A program made the position numbers and the translations under genes. DNA of 64,000 bases from assembly GCF_001713455.1 (NCBI RefSeq), contig NZ_CP016463.1, positions 644,739 through 708,738 of the forward strand, given 5' to 3'. The notes beneath the pieces are model-generated. The model was not told where the DNA came from. It saw nothing but the letters and a program-made list of their open reading frames with translations, and ran no database searches. Of this stretch, positions 51,181-59,473 are shown piece by piece (within the stretch, counting starts at the first letter, position 1; every line of letters starts with the position of its first letter). Origin of the DNA: Bosea sp. RAC05 (GTDB lineage Bacteria; Pseudomonadota; Alphaproteobacteria; Rhizobiales; Beijerinckiaceae).

Positions 51181-52875
51181 TCAGTTGCCGCGATAACGCT
51201 GCTCACGCCACGGATCCCCGTAGTTATGGTAGCCTCGCGTCTCCCAATAGCCGGGCTCATCGTCCGAGCTGAAACGGATGGCTTTGAGCCATTTGGCGCT
51301 CTTCCAGAAATACAGGTGCGGGATGACGAGGCGCAGCGGGGCGCCGTGCACGCGGGTCAGGGGGCGGCCCTCCCAGCTATGGGCGAGCAGGCAGCCAGCC
51401 CTGGTGAAGTCATCGAGAGGCAGGTTGGTCGTGTAGCCGTCGCAGGAGATCAGCTGGACGTATCTGACCGATTGACCAGGACGGATGAGCGCGATGAGGT
51501 CGGCGGTCGAAATGCCTTCCCACGCGTTGTCATATCTCGACCACGATGTGACGCAGTGAATGTCCGAGACGCTTGATGTCTGAGGCAGGTCGAGGATCTC
51601 CTGCCAGGTGAAAGATTGCGGAGCTTCGACATCGCCGGAGACCTCGAGGCGCCAGGTGTTCATGTCGATGTAGGGCTTGGGCCCAAGGTCGAGCACAGGC
51701 CACGATTCAGTCAGGTGCTGTCCGGGCGGCAATCGCTCCGTGGACGGGTCAGAGCGTCGGCCGGTCAAGAACCGCCCCTCCTCCGCCCAGCGCAGTTTCG
51801 TTTCAGCGAGCTTGGAACTCTGGATATCGCTGGCTTCCGGTCCGCGGGCATCCACCCTCGCCACCTCTGCGGGCTTCGACCGCCAGGCCTTGAACCGGTC
51901 AACTGCGATCCGGACCATGTCGCCGATCGAGGGCCACGGCTTCGAGATTGGCTGTGACCACTCACGCTGAAACAGGCGCTGCTGCTCATCGATGTCATCG
52001 ATGCGCTTGAGCATCGCCTCATCCACACCGCGTGCAATCCGGTCGAAGGCGATGGTCTCCTCGGGATCCCAGACCGGGATAGAAGCAAGATAGGAGGCCG
52101 GGTCGACGACGGGCTTGATCGACGTCTGGGACTGCAGGGCCGTCTCGCGGACGGCCGGCGGTACCTTCGCCAGTGCTTGCTCGGCGAGCCCGTCGGGAAT
52201 CCCGAACATAGCTTCCGCGATCGCGCCCGCGATGGCCGCCTGGGTATCGGCATCGCCGCCGATGGACACAGCGTTTCTGATGGCGTCCTCGAACGATGAA
52301 GCCTCCAGGGCGCAGATCAATGCTTCAGGAACGCTGATCCAGGACTTGAGCTCGAAAATGCAGGTTGATCGAACCTGGTCGACGCTGCGGCTGAGATCGT
52401 AACCGGACTTCTCCGTGACGATCGCCCTGATCTGCGAACTCGAATATCCCGCCCTGGCGAGGTAGATCGCAAGCGTCGTCGCCTGGGCGCCCCGGACGCC
52501 TTCTGGATGATTGTGGGTTGGCAGTGCCGACAGCCGGGCAAGCTCCAAAGCGTGATGCAGATCACGCGCGAGCCAAGCCGCCGGCGACACTCGCATCGAG
52601 GCGCCGTTGCCCCAGGAGCCATAGGCCGGAAGAAGCTCCGGGCTGGATGCCCAGCTCCAGAAGCCGGGTCCGTAGCTCGTCACGTACTCGTTGGCGTACT
52701 CCTTCAGCCTCGCGGCAAGATCGACGCCATCGATAATGGCGGCAGCGACCGCGACAGTCAGGATCGTGTCGTCGGTGTAGATGCTGCCCTCGTCGAAGAG
52801 GTCGAACTCCTTCGACTTGATCGGGGCAAACTCACGCGAGCTGCCGACCACATCGCCGATTATCGCGCCGAGCAT
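51181..52875 (-). CDS. ADP-ribosylglycohydrolase fused to a sulfite-oxidase-type molybdopterin domain
   Basis: One uninterrupted 564-aa ORF. Residues 1-240: ADP-ribosylglycohydrolase (DraG/ARH) fold, with GAIIGDVVGSSREF, metal ligands in YTDDTILTVAVA, HNHPEGVRGAQATTLAIYLA and IGGDADTQAAIAGAIAEA. Residues about 240-385 are a linker that I cannot assign. Residues 385-564: a sulfite-oxidase-family molybdopterin domain with molybdenum-ligand Cys441 (SDIHCVTSWSRYDNAW) and the RVHGAPLRLVIPHLYFWKSA block. Both active-site sets look complete. Its start overlaps the ISL3-like gene by 16 bp, so it is translationally coupled. No Moco chaperone or heme domain is nearby. The combination is unusual to my knowledge. 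Confidence 0.88.
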   Translation of the reverse strand: MLGAIIGDVVGSSREFAPIKSKEFDLFDEGSIYTDDTILTVAVAAAIIDGVDLAARLKEYANEYVTSYGPGFWSWASSPELLPAYGSWGNGASMRVSPAAWLARDLHHALELARLSALPTHNHPEGVRGAQATTLAIYLARAGYSSSQIRAIVTEKSGYDLSRSVDQVRSTCIFELKSWISVPEALICALEASSFEDAIRNAVSIGGDADTQAAIAGAIAEAMFGIPDGLAEQALAKVPPAVRETALQSQTSIKPVVDPASYLASIPVWDPEETIAFDRIARGVDEAMLKRIDDIDEQQRLFQREWSQPISKPWPSIGDMVRIAVDRFKAWRSKPAEVARVDARGPEASDIQSSKLAETKLRWAEEGRFLTGRRSDPSTERLPPGQHLTESWPVLDLGPKPYIDMNTWRLEVSGDVEAPQSFTWQEILDLPQTSSVSDIHCVTSWSRYDNAWEGISTADLIALIRPGQSVRYVQLISCDGYTTNLPLDDFTRAGCLLAHSWEGRPLTRVHGAPLRLVIPHLYFWKSAKWLKAIRFSSDDEPGYWETRGYHNYGDPWREQRYRGN

Positions 52876-54032
52876 GAGCCAATCCTTCCTGCGTTCTCAT
52901 CTCTGGCCATGAACGAGGCCACCGTCTGGACGGCGTCTTCGAGAAGACGCTTGCCAACAGGGCGATCAAAGGAATCCATCGAAAGGGTGAGCCCCGGTGC
53001 CGGTTCAGTGGCCGGGGTTTCGATCAAAAGGATAGCTCTGAGCACAGAACCGGCGGCGCGCGGCCGCGCCGACAGAATGGCGTCCTTCAGCCTCGTCATC
53101 ACGCGCCACGGTTCGTCCACCCAGCGCAAGGCCAAGCCCGCCTCGATGACATCTCGCCAGGCCACCAGGAAGCGCTGCAGCCCTGCCCCGGCCGAGCCGT
53201 TGTTGAGAGTGGTTTCGGCCAGCCGGAACAGCGCATTCCGCTCTGCCCCGGCGTCGAGCTTGAGTGCGTCGAGCAGCATGTTCTTGGCTGACAGCAGCGC
53301 CTGCAGAGCGTTCGGCCACGCCCAGATCGCCTCGGTATCATCCGCTGACAGAACATTCGCATCCGTGTCGAAGAGGTCCGGGTCGATGCGCGAGTTTGCT
53401 CCCGCAGCAATCGCCGCGGTGCGTGCCGCCATGAAGCTCTTCGCCGCCACCTGGCGAACCGCCCTGCGAGCCTCTGAGACGGCCATCGCCGGCACCGCCG
53501 CTCCGAAAGCCTCGCGAACCTCGATCAGAGACCGGCCGTCGAACTCAACGAAGACGTGCGTCGCGGAGCCCTCCGCTTTCGAGGCCCACTCTTTCAGGGT
53601 AGCCCGGTCTTCGAGAACCTCGACCAACGAGCCATCATCAGCGTCAGCGAGCATGATCCGCTGTCGGCCGGCCGTCGAAAAGCCGAGGGCGAGAGTGATG
53701 TCGGCAAGCCGGTGCTCTGTTTCGCAGTGGATATCGACCCACCGCGAGAGAGCCTTGTCGACCGTCTTCTCGGGGCAGGAGAGAGCCGCAGCAGCTCCGT
53801 CGATGCCCCGGGAAATGGCCAGATGAGAGATGTGTTCAAGCGCCTCATGTTCGATCTGAGGAGGAGGATCCGCATGAACGTGGCCACAGATGCAGCGCCA
53901 GCGCTGCACGTCGACCTTACGCCTAACGGCTCTCTCGCCCTCAATCCCCAGACACACGCGAGGGCGTTTGCCGTATGAGACCGAGGACAAGCTGGCGCAT
54001 CGAGGGCATTCCTTGGGGAGGAACTGGCGCAT
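52860..54032 (-). CDS. ISL3-transposase-like protein, probably domesticated
   Basis: A 390-aa protein with an ISL3-like layout: N-terminal zinc ribbon (CPRC at about 11-14 and the second pair CICGH), a helix-turn-helix-like region (ISRGIDGAAAALSCPEKTVD), then a DDE-like part (RQRIMLADADDGSLVEVLED). The catalytic positions look altered: where ISL3 enzymes have D-RFH this reads SEARRAV. There are no terminal repeats, and it lies inside an operon, two bases after the DotM-like stop and overlapping the fusion gene. So a mobile enzyme is unlikely; a DNA-binding accessory protein is more likely (inference). ATG at 54032; a TTG six bases up is in frame. Confidence 0.65.
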   Translation of the reverse strand: MRQFLPKECPRCASLSSVSYGKRPRVCLGIEGERAVRRKVDVQRWRCICGHVHADPPPQIEHEALEHISHLAISRGIDGAAAALSCPEKTVDKALSRWVDIHCETEHRLADITLALGFSTAGRQRIMLADADDGSLVEVLEDRATLKEWASKAEGSATHVFVEFDGRSLIEVREAFGAAVPAMAVSEARRAVRQVAAKSFMAARTAAIAAGANSRIDPDLFDTDANVLSADDTEAIWAWPNALQALLSAKNMLLDALKLDAGAERNALFRLAETTLNNGSAGAGLQRFLVAWRDVIEAGLALRWVDEPWRVMTRLKDAILSARPRAAGSVLRAILLIETPATEPAPGLTLSMDSFDRPVGKRLLEDAVQTVASFMARDENAGRIGSCSAR

Positions 54033-54034
54033 AA

Positions 54035-54892
54035 TCAACCGTCATCCAGATTGGTCGACTGAGAGGCCGGTCGGGAATGTGTGCTGACTTCCTCATTCTC
54101 GATGTGGATGGAGACGGCAGAAATCGCGCCCAGGACTGCGAGCTCTACCTCTGGGGTGCGGATAGCTTTGCCTGCTGCCCGCTCCGCCATATAGTGTGCA
54201 ATCGGGCCCGCACCTTCGGCGAAATAGACCCGTCTGCCGACGTTCGTGATGGCGTACCAGAGGCCGCGGTCAACGGCCTTGAGCCACCTGAGGTCGCAGC
54301 TCGCAAGCCCGCTTCCGACAAAGGCAGCAATCAGTCTGGTCACGTCGCTTCCGTGGAAAACCTCCAGGTCGCCGTAGAGACTGGTCGTCGTCGTGGGGCA
54401 GAATTCGTATTTGAAGTATGTGAGGCCGGGCATGTAGACTTTGTCCATGCCGTCGCTCGGCGTCGTGTAGACCCCTTTCAAACAATCCAGAGCGGCGAGA
54501 TTGCCCGTCTTTGCCCAGTGGAAGGCAATCATCAAACTCTCGTACAGAGCAGGCGAAACGGGACGCCTGACCTGTGCCGAAAAGGCATTCCGCAGGATCA
54601 TCTCATTGCGCAGGTCGCCGGCCCCCGAGCTCCCGTGACGATCCAGGAATTCGGAGACGTTCAGGTGGATGTCGGGCTTAACCGCACCCGACTGAACCAC
54701 TGCCTTTGAGTGCTCATAATCCCCGTTGCCGGCCACGGCCGCGGCTGCGATCCCAAGGCCCCCGACGACCAATGCAGTGGACCAATTATCCGAGCTGATG
54801 AACTGAGACAGGATCAGGTGGACGGCTGGAGTAGCGATCAAGCCGCCAACAAAGCCGGCGAGTATCTGCTTGGGATAGATCTGAATTTCCAT
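54035..54892 (-). CDS. DotM/IcmP-like type IV coupling-complex protein
   Basis: A 285-aa inner-membrane protein with two N-terminal hydrophobic segments (KQILAGFVGGLIATPAVHLI and STALVVGGLGIAAAAVAG), then a cytosolic domain resembling DotM/IcmP (and TrbA of IncI plasmids): FHWAKTGNLAALDCL, then CDLRWLKAVDRGLWYAITNV, GRRVYFAEGAGPIAHYMAE. DotM sits with DotL in the coupling complex and helps recognise substrates. Starts 11 bp after the DotL-like stop. The rest of a Dot/Icm or MPF-I apparatus is not in the window. The C-terminus is Ser/Asn-rich. Confidence 0.78.
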   Translation of the reverse strand: MEIQIYPKQILAGFVGGLIATPAVHLILSQFISSDNWSTALVVGGLGIAAAAVAGNGDYEHSKAVVQSGAVKPDIHLNVSEFLDRHGSSGAGDLRNEMILRNAFSAQVRRPVSPALYESLMIAFHWAKTGNLAALDCLKGVYTTPSDGMDKVYMPGLTYFKYEFCPTTTTSLYGDLEVFHGSDVTRLIAAFVGSGLASCDLRWLKAVDRGLWYAITNVGRRVYFAEGAGPIAHYMAERAAGKAIRTPEVELAVLGAISAVSIHIENEEVSTHSRPASQSTNLDDG

Positions 54893-54903
54893 GACGATTT
54901 CTT

Positions 54904-56403
54904 TCAGATCTTCGCGGGCGTGATGGAAGATGCGGGGGCCGGGAATGCAAGTCCAATTTCGAGCGAATGGCCGCTCAAATCGACCTTTGGAATGGACGGG
55001 AAAAGAGATGAGAGTGGCTGGCTGCTCGATCCATGCCTCTGCAGAGACGCGACGCCTGAGCCATGGAACGTCATGCGGGTACCGACCTGAGCCAGGAAGG
55101 TGTCGCTTTCCCGGCCGCGCGCAGCGGCTTCATGAGAGTAAGCAGCGATGATCGCCAGATTGGGGATGCGCGCGCCATTTGAGAATCCCTTCATCGGGTT
55201 GGAGACACCCTCAAGGAACAGATAGAATGGCGTGGTCTGCTGAAGTGTCTTCTGCTGATTAGGCCCGACCTGCAAAGCAATTGCGTTTCTGGCGCAGGAG
55301 ATGACGATCGAAGCCAGTTTGCCGCAATCCTCTGAGACCTTCTCCAGGCAGGGAAGAAGAACGATCAAAATGCGCTTGTTCTTGATGACGTCGCGCATGT
55401 CGATGTCATTCTCGTTGTCGAGAAAAATGTGACCGTAGACGTCGGCCAGCGAGCCCATGATCCTGGTGAACTGCATCTCCAGGTAACCGTGCTGGTCGAG
55501 CGTGGTCTGGGCCTGCTTGTAATCCTTCTCCTCGACATAGCCGGGCAGCGAGGTCAGGTAGCTCTGCAGCGACTTGCGGATGTGCGCCGGGAGGTCAGGG
55601 TTCTTCTTGAGGTTGGTGAGGTCGATGATGCGCTTCAGATTGAGATAGTCGCGGATGGTGCCGACGTTGAGGTCGACCACGTTCTGGTCGCGCAGATAGG
55701 TCAGGGCGCGCATCACACCGGAGATCATCGCAACCGCTCGGCCCTTCCACATGCCACCATCGCCGACGTCATCCATCAGCGAGACGATCATTTGGGTGAG
55801 GGCATCGGAAGCTCCGATACCGAAAGGATTCAAGCTGTTGGAGATAAACTTGCCTTCGGTCCAGGATAGATCCCGGTTACCAGTCATGAAGTTGAGCACG
55901 AGGAAATCGTCCTCGCGACCAGCACTGACGGCGCTGGCATAGAGCTTTGCGTACTGAGAGACATCTCCAGTCCCGTCGACATAGATCACACCTCCACCTG
56001 CAGCGATGGCTTCATGGGCCATTCCGAGCATTTGCTCGCGCTTGCCGTCTGCAGTGCTACCGATGATGGCGATATGCTCTGTGGCCTGCTGGCGACCCAT
56101 GCGGATTGGCATCGAAGAAACCCGATCGTGGCCCAGAACCAAGCCGTGAGGATCGTTCGGTGCGGCCGCCGAGCTATGGCTCTTGAGCTTCGAAAAGAAT
56201 GCGATCAGGCCGTTTGAAGTCGAGAAACCCGGCTTTCCAACGACGTGGAGGCTCAAGGCGGTAGCTCCGAGGATTGCGGTCCAGAGAGCGATCTGCGGGA
56301 ACAGGAGGGTGATGACCGCAAGCCCGGTCAATGTGGCGATGGTCGACTGGCGGCTCTTCATCAGCGCGAAGGCGGCCTCGATTGCCTGGTTGAGAATGGT
56401 CAT
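54904..56403 (-). CDS. DotL/IcmO-like coupling protein with altered Walker motifs
   Basis: A 499-aa protein with two N-terminal TM segments (about 23-53), then a DotL/TrbC-type (VirD4 superfamily) domain: EHIAIIGSTADGKREQMLGM, GGGVIYVDGTGDVSQYAKLY, SNSLNPFGIGASDALTQMI, GGMWKGRAVAMISGVMRAL, YGHIFLDNENDIDMRDVI and NKRILIVLLPCLEKVSEDCG. Walker A reads GSTADGKR (115-122), lacking the final Thr/Ser; the Walker B region reads YLFLEGV (394-400) instead of hhhhDE. So ATP hydrolysis may be lost. It lacks the long C-terminal tail of DotL. Start 56403 has GGAAGGACATC. It heads a five-gene operon with the DotM-like gene next. Confidence 0.8.
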   Translation of the reverse strand: MTILNQAIEAAFALMKSRQSTIATLTGLAVITLLFPQIALWTAILGATALSLHVVGKPGFSTSNGLIAFFSKLKSHSSAAAPNDPHGLVLGHDRVSSMPIRMGRQQATEHIAIIGSTADGKREQMLGMAHEAIAAGGGVIYVDGTGDVSQYAKLYASAVSAGREDDFLVLNFMTGNRDLSWTEGKFISNSLNPFGIGASDALTQMIVSLMDDVGDGGMWKGRAVAMISGVMRALTYLRDQNVVDLNVGTIRDYLNLKRIIDLTNLKKNPDLPAHIRKSLQSYLTSLPGYVEEKDYKQAQTTLDQHGYLEMQFTRIMGSLADVYGHIFLDNENDIDMRDVIKNKRILIVLLPCLEKVSEDCGKLASIVISCARNAIALQVGPNQQKTLQQTTPFYLFLEGVSNPMKGFSNGARIPNLAIIAAYSHEAAARGRESDTFLAQVGTRMTFHGSGVASLQRHGSSSQPLSSLFPSIPKVDLSGHSLEIGLAFPAPASSITPAKI

Positions 56404-56675
56404 GATGTCCTTCCGGAGTTGATTCCGGATTCATCCTGTCTGATTTGATGGATCACCATAGCCATTCATTGAAACATGAACACCGGCCCCCGAATCAGGT
56501 TGGCGATCAATCCACCAATTCGTTTCAATCCTACCCAGACCTGCATTCCAACCAATGGAAAAGGCTCAAAATCGGTGGTTCAGTTAACTATCCCCGATGG
56601 ATTGGGCGTCTCTCCCTTCATCCAACGCGACGATCTTGATATGTGTGACGCTCGACGTCCTGCAGGGTTGATTGA
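56404..56675. other. Divergent 272-bp spacer between DotL-like and DUF2339 genes
   Basis: No gene seen. A/T-richer than the surroundings at 56450-56590. Contains the GGTGGAT word at 56510-56516 (minus strand). Promoters for both directions probably lie here. Confidence 0.4.
56510..56516 (-). promoter_or_regulatory. GGTGGAT word upstream of the DotL-like operon
   Basis: GAATTGGTGGATTGATCG on the minus strand, 107 bp before the start at 56403. It shares GAATTGGTGGAT with 8575 and 20457. Confidence 0.4.
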
Positions 56676-59408
56676 ATGCTTGTTCTGGTAATCGTCGGGC
56701 TTCTTGCCCTCGCGGCCGTCATGGTCAGCAAGCTCTCGGCGATCGAGAAGGCTCTGACCGACCTGGTTGCCAGCAACACCCGGACAGCAGACAGGATCGC
56801 CGATCTCGAAGCGGCGGTCTCTGGTCTTCGAGGAAGCAAGGTTCCTGCCCCAGACCAAGATCAACAGGCCGACCTTGCGGCGAAACCCGCCCCGTCACCG
56901 GATGCATTGCTCACGGTGGCGATGGCAGCAGCGCCTCTTCCAGAGGAAGTCGCGACAGTGGCGGTGCCCGTCGAAACACCGTCCGATGCGAAAGAGGCCG
57001 AGCTGCCCCTGCCTCCGACGAAGTGGGCCTACTCTCCGTCACCTCCTTCCCCCATCGAAGAAGCTCCTGCGGCGGTCGACAACACCCCGGAACCTGCCGC
57101 CAAATTCTGGCGCGGCTTCGACCCCATGCGTTGGGCTATCTGGGTCGGCGGCATCGCCCTCGCGCTGGGCGGCATGTTCCTGATCAAGCAGATGGCCGAA
57201 GTCGGGCTGTTTGGGCCTCGCTTCCGCATCATCATGGGCATTGTTTTCGCGGTGGCGCTGGTCTGGTTCGGCGATCGCTTGCGCCGCGGCATCGGCAAGC
57301 TGGACGCCGATCCTCTGATCGGATCGGTCGTTACTGGCGCCGGCCTCGTGATGGGCTACGCCGTCGTGTATGCGGCTCACGCAATCTATGGCTTCATCGG
57401 GCCAACCCTGGCTCTGGTGGTTCTCGGCGCTGTGGCCGTGGGCTCCGTTCTTCTGGCCGCACGCCATACCATCTGGATCGGGCTGGTCGGTTTGCTCGGT
57501 GCCTACGCAGCACCGGTCGTGTTGGCTCCCGTCGGCCTCGCCAATCTGCAACTGCTGGTCTATCTCGCCTTCCTGACCGCGGCGATCCACGTCATCGCCA
57601 GGCTCCAGTCGTCGATCCTTTTGAGCCAGGTTGCGGGGGCGGCCGCTGGGTTGTGGACGTTTGCGTTCCTCGCAGCCGGGACGCATTGGCTCCAGGCAAC
57701 CCACGCCCTCATTCAGTCGCTGATGGCTGCCGTCTTCCTTGTGGTCCTGCCATTGCGGGCTCGGCCGGCAGGAGAGCCTTATGACCGTGGCGGCGCCCCC
57801 TGGTCCTATCCGCTCGCGGCCATCGCGTTTTTCGCCATCGGCTTGGCTCATGTCCAAGGCGGGGTGGTCGGGCCGACCACCGCAGTCGGTATCGTCGCCG
57901 TCATCGGGCTGTTTACCGCCTCGGCCTTTTTCGAAGAACTTGCCGTTGCAGCGATCCTCGCCCCGGCGGCGTCTGTGCTGATGGCCTGGAACTGGCCACA
58001 TCCGGACTTCGGTGTGCCGATGGGGTATGCGGCATTCTCGGCATTGGTGGCGATCGCGGGCTTTGCGTCGGTCTATCAGCGCGTGAGGCGTTGGCAGACC
58101 GACGTCGACATCATGAAGGCAGTCTGCGTCGCCGTGGTCGGTTTCCCGATCATCGCGATCCTGATCCCGATGGCCTGGGCGCGACACGGCGTTGAACTGC
58201 CGGCGCCATTCTATGGCCTGTCGATGCTCATCGTCGCTCTGGTCTGCGCTGGTACGGCGCTGGCCATCAGAACGGAAGAGATCAGGAAGGCTGGCACCAT
58301 GCGCATTGGCGAGTGGTTCCTGCTCGCCGCCCCTGTCCTGGCAGCCCACAGCGCCTTCATCGGGCTCGGGCGGACGTGGATACCGGCCGCTGTCGCTGTC
58401 ATCGCATCTGCGACCCTCTACGGCGCCCGTCACGTCGACTGCAGGCGCCTCTGGGGTGCTGGCGCCCTGGTCGCTGGTGTGTCGAGCGTCGCCGGCCTGG
58501 GTTTCTTCGCCTACACTGCATCTCAAGGCTTCCCTGGGCTTCCGGTCATTGTGCCGATGCTCGGCCTTTCGGGCGCCATCCTGCTGCTGACTGCCCGCTT
58601 CGTTGCGAGGTCGCTCAATGAGCCCTGGCGCTCGATCCTGGATGGATCGGCAACGGCCCTGCTGCTTTCGTTTGCGATGGCGCTCGTGCATCTGGCATCC
58701 GGCTCGCTTGCTCCCGAGCATGGCCGCTGGATTCTGCTGGAGGCGGCGTCGCATTTCGTGGTCATCGCCACGGCGACGTTCATGATCGCGCGCATCGCGG
58801 CAGAACGGCCGAGCGTGTTCATCAACGTGGCGCTCGTGTTGGCTCGGATCTGGCTTGCGCTCCACGGAGCGGTTGGCCTGCTCGTCCTGGCGAACCCCTG
58901 GTACAGCGGCGAGCCCGTGGTCGGCTGGCCGATCGTCAACTCCCTGACCGCCGGCTACCTGATCCCCGCCGCCGTGCTGTTCTACTTCCGCAGGAAGCTG
59001 CCGGGCGACAACCGGATGGCACTCATCTGGGGTGTCACGGCCAGCCTGCTATGCCTGGCCTGGGCCACGCTGAGCGTGAGGTTCGCCTTTGCCGGGGCAG
59101 ATCTCACCGGCTGGAGCTTCACCGAGGCAGAGACGACAGCCTATTCGGTGGTCTGGGTGCTCTGCGGGATTGCGGCTACGGTGATCGGCACGATCCGCGG
59201 CGTCCGCGAGCTCAGCCTTCTTGGGTCGGCGCTCCTGATGTTCGCGACGTGCAAGGTTTTCCTCGTCGACATGCGCCATGTCGGCGGCATGCTTCGCGCG
59301 CTGTCATTCATGGGCCTTGGCATCAGCCTCATCGCGATCGCGATCTTCGTCCGCTGGATGGACAAGATCCGCATACGCTCTGCGACGCTCGCTGAAGAGA
59401 AATACTGA
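56676..59408 (+). CDS. DUF2339 polytopic membrane protein
   Basis: A 910-aa protein with an N-terminal TM (MLVLVIVGLLALAAVMVSK), a short coiled coil (LSAIEKALTDLVASNTRTAD), a Pro/Ala-rich linker to about residue 145, and then the DUF2339 body: FWRGFDPMRWAIWVGGIALA followed by some 25 hydrophobic segments to the end. The family is of unknown function and very hydrophobic. Length matches. The C-terminus SATLAEEKY is cytosolic or periplasmic depending on TM count. Inverted repeat GCTCCTG/CAGGAGC follows (59411-59441). Confidence 0.9.
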   Translation: MLVLVIVGLLALAAVMVSKLSAIEKALTDLVASNTRTADRIADLEAAVSGLRGSKVPAPDQDQQADLAAKPAPSPDALLTVAMAAAPLPEEVATVAVPVETPSDAKEAELPLPPTKWAYSPSPPSPIEEAPAAVDNTPEPAAKFWRGFDPMRWAIWVGGIALALGGMFLIKQMAEVGLFGPRFRIIMGIVFAVALVWFGDRLRRGIGKLDADPLIGSVVTGAGLVMGYAVVYAAHAIYGFIGPTLALVVLGAVAVGSVLLAARHTIWIGLVGLLGAYAAPVVLAPVGLANLQLLVYLAFLTAAIHVIARLQSSILLSQVAGAAAGLWTFAFLAAGTHWLQATHALIQSLMAAVFLVVLPLRARPAGEPYDRGGAPWSYPLAAIAFFAIGLAHVQGGVVGPTTAVGIVAVIGLFTASAFFEELAVAAILAPAASVLMAWNWPHPDFGVPMGYAAFSALVAIAGFASVYQRVRRWQTDVDIMKAVCVAVVGFPIIAILIPMAWARHGVELPAPFYGLSMLIVALVCAGTALAIRTEEIRKAGTMRIGEWFLLAAPVLAAHSAFIGLGRTWIPAAVAVIASATLYGARHVDCRRLWGAGALVAGVSSVAGLGFFAYTASQGFPGLPVIVPMLGLSGAILLLTARFVARSLNEPWRSILDGSATALLLSFAMALVHLASGSLAPEHGRWILLEAASHFVVIATATFMIARIAAERPSVFINVALVLARIWLALHGAVGLLVLANPWYSGEPVVGWPIVNSLTAGYLIPAAVLFYFRRKLPGDNRMALIWGVTASLLCLAWATLSVRFAFAGADLTGWSFTEAETTAYSVVWVLCGIAATVIGTIRGVRELSLLGSALLMFATCKVFLVDMRHVGGMLRALSFMGLGISLIAIAIFVRWMDKIRIRSATLAEEKY

Positions 59409-59410
59409 CA

Positions 59411-59441
59411 GCTCCTGACACAAAGTGGCATGCCCAGGAGC
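59411..59441 (+). terminator. Possible terminator after DUF2339
   Basis: GCTCCTG (59411-59417) and CAGGAGC (59435-59441) form a 7-bp stem with a 17-nt loop, starting three bases after the stop. Moderate. Confidence 0.4.
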
Positions 59442-59473
59442 ATCATGTCGTAACTTGGCGATCGGGGGCTGAA

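Noticed and set aside
57039..58865. 608-aa minus-strand open frame opposite DUF2339
   Set aside because: The translation is full of Arg, Asp, His and Gln and lacks hydrophobic cores; DUF2339 on the other strand is certain.
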